A stretch of 5,127 nucleotides of DNA from Candidatus Delongbacteria bacterium (GTDB taxonomy: Bacteria; UBA4055). The stretch is from positions 1 to 5,127 of the forward strand of contig WTAK01000081.1 in assembly GCA_013139625.1 (NCBI GenBank), written 5' to 3'. The position numbers and the translations under genes were made by a program. The notes under the pieces are model-generated. The model did no database searches and was not told where the DNA came from. It saw only the letters and a list, made by a program, of their open reading frames with translations. Within the stretch, counting starts at the first letter, position 1. Every line of letters starts with the position of its first letter. Below are positions 1 to 5,127 of this stretch, one piece after another.

Positions 1-1515
1 AGAGGTAGTGAGATAAAAGAATATTTGAGTATGTTATCTGATAGTTCTGCAATGAAACAAAAATTCAAAAGTTTCTCAGAAGAATATCTTGATCTTGATA
101 AAGTTACTAACTGGGTAAAAAATAACTTATCAATGGGAAGTATTGATGTAAATATTATGACCAAACTTGATAAGGAAAACTATAAAAATGACGAGAAATT
201 ATCTACAGAATTCAATGATGCCCATGCGGCACTTAGGGGTTATGCGAATAGTGATTTAAATTCTTCTATAATACTTTCTGCAGGAATGAATCCGAGATTA
301 TATGCTTATATGGAGCAATTCAAAGATTTCTACCCTAATGAATCTGGAGAAATAAAAAAGAAAATAATTTTAAAGGTCAGTGATTATAGATCGGCTTTGA
401 TCCAAGGAAAATACCTAGCTAAAAAAGGGTTATGGATCTCAGAATATAGAATTGAATCCGGACTTAATTGCGGTGGACACGCTTTTGCAACAAATGGACA
501 CCTCTTAGGACCAATTCTAGCTGAGTTCAGGGATAAGCGAAAAGAATTAATTCAGATGAATTATAAAATTTTTATTAATGCGTTGTCCACTAAAGATCGT
601 GTAATACCTAAGATAGAATTACCACTAAAGATCACTGCTCAAGGTGGTGTAGGAACTTCTGAAGAGCATCAGTTCCTACTTGACCATTATCAAGTAGATT
701 CAGTTGGATGGGGGACACCTTTTCTTCTGGTGCCTGAAGTAACAGCAGTAGATGAAACTACTCTAAGTAAATTGATCGATGCGAAGGAAAATGATCTATA
801 CTTGAGTAATATTTCTCCATTGGGTATTTCTTTCAATAACCTTAGAAATAATACCAAAGATATTGAGAAATCATCTCTGATAGATAAGGGAACTCCCGGC
901 AGCCTGTGTACCAAGAAATGTCTTGTTTCAAATAAGGAGTTTACAAAAAACAGCATTTGCACAGCTTCACGAGAATATCAAAATTTAAAATTAAAAGAAT
1001 TAGACAAAGAAGAATTGACTTCTAAGGAATATCAAAACAAATATGACAAGATAGTTGAAAAATCATGTATTTGTGTAGGCATAGGAACATCTTCTTTATT
1101 GGTAAATAATTTAGACACGAAAGCTGAGGGTCAGGGAGTTTCAGTTTGCCCTGGTCCGAATATGGCGTATTTCTCAAAAGCAATGACTTTAAAACAGATC
1201 ACTGACCATATCTATGGAAGGTCAAATATGATAACTAGAAATGACCGACCGAATATGTTCATGGAAGAGCTAAAAATTTACATTGACTATCTTAAGGATA
1301 AATTTGAAGAAACGAAGGTTACTATGACAAGTAAACAAGAAAAGTATTTGTTAACTTTCTCAAAGAACCTAGATGAAGGCATTGAGTATTATTACAATTT
1401 ATTCAATGGGTTAAAGGATGTTTTTGAAGATACAAAATCTCGAATTCTGAGTTACTTGGATGATAGCAAGAAAAGTTTAGATATTTTAAAATTCAAAATT
1501 CAAAACTCTTTATAG
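1..1515 (+). CDS. Conserved protein of unknown function, possibly flavin-binding TIM-barrel-like (5' end missing)
   Basis: The frame is open from base 1 to the TAG at 1513-1515, giving 504 visible residues. TTG at 25 and ATG at 31 are possible starts, but neither has a nearby ribosome binding site and the coding frame continues upstream, so I read the gene as truncated by the window edge. Numbering from the first visible codon, the middle has a Gly-rich segment (ESGLNCGGHAFAT around 152-164, then QGGVGTSEEHQFLL around 214-227 and VGWGTPFLLVPE) that recalls the phosphate/flavin-binding strands of glutamate-synthase-like or nitronate-monooxygenase-like TIM barrels; this is only a resemblance. 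Cysteines at 157, 303, 307, 320, 356, 358 and 383 (C-x3-C-x12-C, later C-x-C, and CPGPN) could bind metal or a cluster. Residues from about 421 on are helical and charged. There is no membrane segment or signal peptide in the visible part, so it is probably cytoplasmic. The reaction is unknown. Confidence 0.9.
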   Translation, partial: RGSEIKEYLSMLSDSSAMKQKFKSFSEEYLDLDKVTNWVKNNLSMGSIDVNIMTKLDKENYKNDEKLSTEFNDAHAALRGYANSDLNSSIILSAGMNPRLYAYMEQFKDFYPNESGEIKKKIILKVSDYRSALIQGKYLAKKGLWISEYRIESGLNCGGHAFATNGHLLGPILAEFRDKRKELIQMNYKIFINALSTKDRVIPKIELPLKITAQGGVGTSEEHQFLLDHYQVDSVGWGTPFLLVPEVTAVDETTLSKLIDAKENDLYLSNISPLGISFNNLRNNTKDIEKSSLIDKGTPGSLCTKKCLVSNKEFTKNSICTASREYQNLKLKELDKEELTSKEYQNKYDKIVEKSCICVGIGTSSLLVNNLDTKAEGQGVSVCPGPNMAYFSKAMTLKQITDHIYGRSNMITRNDRPNMFMEELKIYIDYLKDKFEETKVTMTSKQEKYLLTFSKNLDEGIEYYYNLFNGLKDVFEDTKSRILSYLDDSKKSLDILKFKIQNSL

Positions 1516-2270
1516 TGCGTAAATAAATGTTCCAATATTTCGATCACTCCGAAAGTCTCAGTCTTTTTAGCGATATAAAAACAATCTTTCTCAAGACCTG
1601 AGTTCAGGTCTTTTTTATTTCTCGTCTTAGAAAGTATATCAATAGTAGTTGTGTCAGCATTGCCCGGCATATACGTAATGTCAGCCTGCTTTAGCATTTC
1701 AAGATCGTTAAGAGAATCTGCAATGGCAACGATGATATCATTCTCTTCTGCCATATATTTCAAACCTGAGAATTTATCAAACCCAATAGGAAGAATATCA
1801 ACAGCAACACTTGACCTTGTAACTCTGCAGAAATCTAAATCTTTCAGGTCTTCCTTTAGCTTAGAGTGAAAATCTAGAATAGATTCACCATACTTTGTGA
1901 ATAAGCTTATAGTAGAAAGTCTTCGGGCAAATTTATAAACTTCAGGATGGTCTTCATCCATAAGAAGGTCTTCAAGTTCTTTAATTTTGATTATGAGATC
2001 TTTAGGAACAATGATCCTTTCACTTTTATTGTCAACAGAGATAACACAGCCAGTCTCAAGGATAGCACCATCAAATAGGTCAAATATATCCTGAATCTTT
2101 CTTCTCACAAATGGAAGGTCATTGCCTGTGCAAATATATATCTTGAAATTTGAAGGCTTTTTCTTAAGAAGTGATTTTAACTTTCCCAGTGAACCTTTAG
2201 CTATATGTTCGTTGTTGTCTATTAGAGTACCATGTAGGTCAATACCTATATGAAAAATTCTTTCTGTCAT
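1500..2270 (-). CDS. HAD-superfamily phosphatase, Cof/type IIB-like
   Basis: This 256-residue protein is probably a cytoplasmic phosphatase acting on a small phosphorylated metabolite such as a sugar phosphate; the substrate is not readable from the sequence. Motif I is GIDLHGTL with the nucleophile D11; motif II is CTGN with T48; the motif III lysine is probably K166 in GFDKFSGL; motif IV is ADSLNDLEML with D185 and D189. The LETGCVI stretch (71-77), the roughly 85-residue region between motifs II and III, and the NDxEML motif fit the C2-capped Cof/sucrose-phosphatase/phosphoglycolate-phosphatase-like branch, and the length is usual for it. The oddity is H13, where most HAD phosphatases have the acid/base Asp. 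The ATG at 2268-2270 places motif I near the N-terminus and has a weak AGG six bases upstream. The gene's 3' end overlaps the convergent gene by 16 nt, and it is divergent from the second HAD gene. Confidence 0.92.
   Translation of the reverse strand: MTERIFHIGIDLHGTLIDNNEHIAKGSLGKLKSLLKKKPSNFKIYICTGNDLPFVRRKIQDIFDLFDGAILETGCVISVDNKSERIIVPKDLIIKIKELEDLLMDEDHPEVYKFARRLSTISLFTKYGESILDFHSKLKEDLKDLDFCRVTRSSVAVDILPIGFDKFSGLKYMAEENDIIVAIADSLNDLEMLKQADITYMPGNADTTTIDILSKTRNKKDLNSGLEKDCFYIAKKTETFGVIEILEHLFTHYKEF
1593..1620 (+). terminator. Rho-independent terminator for the upstream plus-strand gene, lying inside the convergent HAD gene
   Basis: An 8-bp perfect stem (AAGACCTG at 1593-1600 with CAGGTCTT at 1605-1612) encloses the loop AGTT. 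Four of the eight pairs are G-C, and an extra A-T pair could shrink the loop to 2 nt. The run of T at 1611-1616 continues as ATTT, so the T-tract is on the plus strand only. It starts 77 nt after the stop of the first gene, which has no other terminator. The same bases encode roughly residues 217-226 of the minus-strand HAD protein. The shape is typical of an intrinsic terminator; its function is inferred. Confidence 0.7.
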
Positions 2271-2362
2271 TATATACCTGTTTTTACACCTGATTGTTTG
2301 TTTGCTTAATGTAATTTATTTTTATTTGGTCTGCAAGGAAAAGATAATGTATATTTACTGTT
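2271..2362. promoter_or_regulatory. Divergent intergenic region, presumed promoters for both HAD genes
   Basis: These 92 bp separate the two divergent start codons, so promoters for both directions should lie here or just inside the genes. The stretch is very AT-rich. On the plus strand GATAAT (2343-2348) matches the -10 consensus at five of six positions, but no good -35 hexamer lies 16-18 bp upstream. On the minus strand TATATA directly precedes the ATG, with AGG just before it. The plus-strand gene has no ribosome binding site at normal spacing; AAGGAA at 2335-2340 is over 20 nt from its ATG. I see no inverted repeat that would suggest an operator. Confidence 0.35.
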
Positions 2363-3076
2363 ATGAAGAATATAGCAACAATTACATTAGATTTTTGGGA
2401 TACAATAACCAAGTATCCATTTACAGAAGAGATATTTATGGAAAGAGTTGGTCATGCTCATGATATTTTTCAGGTATATGGCTTAAGCTACGATAGAACT
2501 ATTGAGTTGATGAGATCTATCTATATTCACTTTGAAGAAATATGGATAAATGAACATAGGACGCCAACTACTGCGGAGATGTTCAAGAACCTTGAAAAGA
2601 ATTCAGGTGTAAAATTCAGTGAGGAACATTTCAATGAATTAGTCATATATAATGAGAATCTTGTACCCGATAAATATTTCAAAATTGATACTGATATCAT
2701 TAAAGCTATCAAAGAGCTATCGCAAAAGTATAAGATTATCTTAATTTCTGATACAGGATTTGAACCCGGGAAAGCACTCAGAAAAGCAATCGCAGGCACA
2801 GGATTAAAAGATATTTTCAAATACGAAGTATTCTCTGATGAAACAGGTTATTCTAAACCCGATCCAAGAGCTTTTAAACTGGCATCAGATATATCTAAAA
2901 CAGAATTTTCAAAGATGCTTCATATCGGTGACAGGGAAGAAAAGGATATCAAAGGAGCTAAAAGTTTAGGTATGTATTCTATTTTATATACAGGTTTTAG
3001 AGATAGTGACAAAGATAATACCACAGCAGATAGAATTGTTTCGTCATGGGATGAGATAATGGAATTATTAGAATAA
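2363..3076 (+). CDS. HAD-superfamily hydrolase with N-terminal (C1-type) helical cap
   Basis: A complete 237-residue soluble protein. Motif I is TLDFWDTI with the nucleophile D10; motif II is LISDTG with S129; motif III is K165 in YSKPDPRAF; motif IV is HIGDREEKDIKGA with D190 and D195. The helical stretch between about residues 20 and 105 is the C1-type cap found in phosphoglycolate phosphatase-, YjjG- and haloacid-dehalogenase-like enzymes. The position two after the nucleophile is W12 and not Asp. Haloacid dehalogenases have Tyr there and some HAD proteins annotated only as hydrolases have a DxW motif, so either a phosphatase or another HAD activity is possible. The ATG at 2363 puts motif I at residue 10, as usual; an ATG at 2347 is out of frame. 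The exporter gene starts 14 nt after its TAA, so the two are probably in one operon. Confidence 0.92.
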   Translation: MKNIATITLDFWDTITKYPFTEEIFMERVGHAHDIFQVYGLSYDRTIELMRSIYIHFEEIWINEHRTPTTAEMFKNLEKNSGVKFSEEHFNELVIYNENLVPDKYFKIDTDIIKAIKELSQKYKIILISDTGFEPGKALRKAIAGTGLKDIFKYEVFSDETGYSKPDPRAFKLASDISKTEFSKMLHIGDREEKDIKGAKSLGMYSILYTGFRDSDKDNTTADRIVSSWDEIMELLE

Positions 3077-3081
3077 AGGAG
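3075..3081 (+). promoter_or_regulatory. Strong ribosome binding site of the exporter gene
   Basis: AAAGGAG overlaps the last bases of the upstream TAA stop codon and leaves nine bases before the ATG at 3091. This is the clearest Shine-Dalgarno sequence in the window. It fixes the start of the exporter gene and suggests that translation continues from the HAD gene on the same transcript. Confidence 0.85.
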
Positions 3082-3090
3082 TTAAATAAT

Positions 3091-5127
3091 ATGAGAGAAA
3101 AATTATATAAATATTTGGCTAAGATCATTACCAAACATAACAATAAAGTATTATTTATAATTTTCCTTATTACGATGGTAATGTTGGCTTTATCAACACG
3201 ATTGGGGATTAAAGACCAACTTGCAGATATGATGCCTGATAATGTTCCAGTGGTTGATTCATTCAATAAGATCATTGAGGATTTTACTTCAGATGCTATA
3301 GTAATGATCTCTATTAGCAGTGAAGAAAAAGATACAAAAAGAATGATGGAATGTGCCGATACTATTACCAGAGATCTTGCAGTTATAGAGCATATTCAAC
3401 CTATAGAGGATCAGGAATTAGGCCTGATGCAAAGATGGAAAATATCTAACGACGAATTTCCTGTTGAAGGAGTAAAGTATGATACCATTAACTATGTTAA
3501 GAGGATCGATGCCAAATTAGATACAGATTTCTTTGAGAAACATGGTGTTATTATTCAGAAAAAGAAAGATGTGAAGAATTTCACTGAGATGTATTCTGCC
3601 TTAGAATTTAAAGATCTGATAAAGAATATCAATGATAATTTTGAAAAAGAATTCGTAGGTGATGCAGATAATTTAGCTTCTTTGGATGGAGAAAGTCAGG
3701 CAGTAATTGGCTTGAATAATATTTATAATTTTATCAACTCTCTGAGTATTTTTATAGATGATAATGATACATCAAAAGTTAAGAATAGTATTAGAAAGTT
3801 TATCATAGGTGATGATTATATTTTTTCATCTGATAGAACTATGCTACTGGTTGGATTATTGCCGACTGTAGGTACTGATGATTTCGATAATTTACTTAAG
3901 ATGAGTGAAGTAGTTATAAATAGGATGGATTTAATACGAGAACAGTTCCCAGATCTTGACATTGGACTTGCAGGTACTCCGATCATTGGCTATGAAGAGC
4001 AAACTGCTGTTATAAATGATTTTGGTTGGTCAACTCTGATGGCTTTATTCATTATAATGATAATAATAATAAGTTCATTCAGATCCTGGAAAAATCCTTT
4101 TAACTCGATTTTCACACTCGTAATTTCAATAATCTGGACTGCAGGTTTATTAGCTGTTACCTTAAAATATCTTAACACAATGTCTGCCGGGTTTGGAGTT
4201 ATACTTGTAGGACTGGGAATCGATTTTGCTATACATATTCTGTCAGGTTATAAAGATGCTTTGGAAACAGGTGATGATCCTGAAAAAGCTATCACGACTA
4301 CATTTACAACTGTGGGCAATGGTGTTCTTACAGGAGCCATGACTACTTCTTTTGTATTCTTTACGCTGTTCTTGACAGGATTTAAAGCTTTTTCAGATAT
4401 GGGTTTTGCAATGGGATCAGGTATTGTAATTGCCTTGTTAGCAATGTTTGTACTTTTACCTGCATTGTTCATCTGGGACAGTAGAGAACATCCTGCGCTG
4501 AGAAAAATTATGAAGTATATGGGATTAGGATGGTTGCCAAAATTAAATGATGTTATAACTAAAAAAAGCAGTAAGATCTTTGATAATAAGATATTACATT
4601 ATTATGGTGAATTCATGCAGTTCCATTTTATGGAAAAGATAGGTAAACTATCCAAACATACTACATATATTTGGATCGTGCTTATCTTTAGTGCAATAAC
4701 TTTCTCTTTATCAATTTACGGAGCATATCAGCTTGAATACGAATATGATATGACAAAATTGGAACCTGAAGGTATGCCTTCGATAGTTGCTCAGCATAAG
4801 ATAATTGATAAACTTGAAATATCTCCTGATATTGCCATGTTCTCAGTTGATAACCTTGATTCTGCAAGGTACAAGGTAAAAGAATTAAAGAAGCTTGCTG
4901 ACAAAACAGATATAATCGGCAGGATCGATGCAATAACCGAATACTTTCAGGAAGAAAAAGTTCAAAAGAAAAATCAAAAGATCCTGACTAAGTACAGAGA
5001 AAATATCTTAAGTCAAGATGCACCGGATAATATCAATGATGACATTGTAGAAGAAATTCAGGAAGAACTTCAAAGGTTACATTATAATATTGTGGAGATC
5101 GGCGAGCTTTCCGTACTGAGTTCAGGT
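3091..5127 (+). CDS. RND-superfamily (MMPL-type) membrane exporter, 3' end missing
   Basis: The frame runs open from the ATG at 3091 to the window edge (679 codons), so the C-terminal part is missing. The layout is that of RND/MMPL predicted exporters: TM1 at about 19-37; a large extracytoplasmic domain at about 38-311; TM2 312-330, TM3 338-358, TM4 365-386, TM5 411-430 and TM6 438-461; a cytoplasmic linker; TM7 at about 526-546; then the start of a second extracytoplasmic domain. The missing part should hold the rest of that domain and TM8-12. TM4 carries GLGIDFAIH with D378 and H382, matching the G-x-x-x-D-(F/Y) proton-relay motif of this family. It is expected to use the proton gradient to move a lipid or other hydrophobic compound through the inner membrane. 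The substrate is unknown; SecDF and HpnN are relatives, but nothing here singles them out. It probably shares an operon with the HAD gene 14 nt upstream. Confidence 0.93.
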   Translation, partial: MREKLYKYLAKIITKHNNKVLFIIFLITMVMLALSTRLGIKDQLADMMPDNVPVVDSFNKIIEDFTSDAIVMISISSEEKDTKRMMECADTITRDLAVIEHIQPIEDQELGLMQRWKISNDEFPVEGVKYDTINYVKRIDAKLDTDFFEKHGVIIQKKKDVKNFTEMYSALEFKDLIKNINDNFEKEFVGDADNLASLDGESQAVIGLNNIYNFINSLSIFIDDNDTSKVKNSIRKFIIGDDYIFSSDRTMLLVGLLPTVGTDDFDNLLKMSEVVINRMDLIREQFPDLDIGLAGTPIIGYEEQTAVINDFGWSTLMALFIIMIIIISSFRSWKNPFNSIFTLVISIIWTAGLLAVTLKYLNTMSAGFGVILVGLGIDFAIHILSGYKDALETGDDPEKAITTTFTTVGNGVLTGAMTTSFVFFTLFLTGFKAFSDMGFAMGSGIVIALLAMFVLLPALFIWDSREHPALRKIMKYMGLGWLPKLNDVITKKSSKIFDNKILHYYGEFMQFHFMEKIGKLSKHTTYIWIVLIFSAITFSLSIYGAYQLEYEYDMTKLEPEGMPSIVAQHKIIDKLEISPDIAMFSVDNLDSARYKVKELKKLADKTDIIGRIDAITEYFQEEKVQKKNQKILTKYRENILSQDAPDNINDDIVEEIQEELQRLHYNIVEIGELSVLSSG

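Noticed and set aside
25..33. TTG at 25 or ATG at 31 as the true start of the first gene.
   Set aside because: The same frame is open back to base 1, there is no ribosome binding site at proper spacing, and the visible N-terminus looks like the inside of a longer protein.
690..962. Minus-strand open frame inside the first gene, and a similar plus-strand one at 1651-1869 inside the first HAD gene.
   Set aside because: Both are opposite-strand shadows of well-supported genes and their translations show no domain.
4054..4072. Short ATA-rich triplet run in the exporter gene.
   Set aside because: It encodes Ile residues of TM2 in frame. Four ATA triplets are expected in AT-rich membrane-segment DNA, and slippage by triplets would not shift the frame.
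4248..4933. Minus-strand open frames (4248-4472 and 4688-4933) under the exporter gene.
   Set aside because: They lie opposite a clearly coding RND frame, have no recognisable motif and no convincing ribosome binding site.
5116..5127. CTGAGTTCAGGT repeats 12 bases of the terminator hairpin at 1599-1610.
   Set aside because: About one chance 12-base match is expected in a window of this size, and here the bases lie in frame in the exporter gene without the stem partner or T-tract.

Overview
The window is AT-rich bacterial DNA (about two thirds A+T by eye) with tightly packed protein genes and no RNA gene, mobile element, CRISPR array or long repeat that I can see. AGA and ATA codons are frequent, and at least one gene has a strong AAGGAG-type ribosome binding site. 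Taxonomy cannot be fixed from this sequence. The first protein resembles uncharacterised proteins I associate with Bacteroidota and related lineages, but this is only a weak hint.

Layout: (1) 1-1515, plus strand: 3' part of a gene for a large conserved protein of unknown function, cut by the left edge; it has a Gly-rich, TIM-barrel/flavoprotein-like segment and seven conspicuous cysteines. (2) 1500-2270, minus strand: a HAD-superfamily phosphatase with a Cof/IIB-like arrangement, convergent with gene 1 and overlapping it by 16 nt. A hairpin plus T-tract that looks like the intrinsic terminator of gene 1 lies inside the 3' coding part of this gene. (3) 2271-2362: the short divergent promoter region. 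(4) 2363-3076, plus strand: a second, unrelated-looking HAD hydrolase with an N-terminal (C1-type) helical cap. (5) 3091-5127, plus strand: the first 679 codons of an RND/MMPL-family membrane exporter, cut by the right edge; it follows gene 4 by 14 nt with a good ribosome binding site and is probably co-transcribed with it.

The second HAD enzyme and the exporter probably form an operon; a shared substrate is possible but not shown by the sequence. Both HAD proteins keep the nucleophilic Asp, the Ser/Thr, the Lys and the acidic motif IV, yet both lack the usual Asp two residues after the nucleophile (His in one, Trp in the other). I did not find a clear new multi-gene system. The points most worth a second look are the embedded terminator, the two atypical HAD active sites and the uncharacterised Cys-containing protein.
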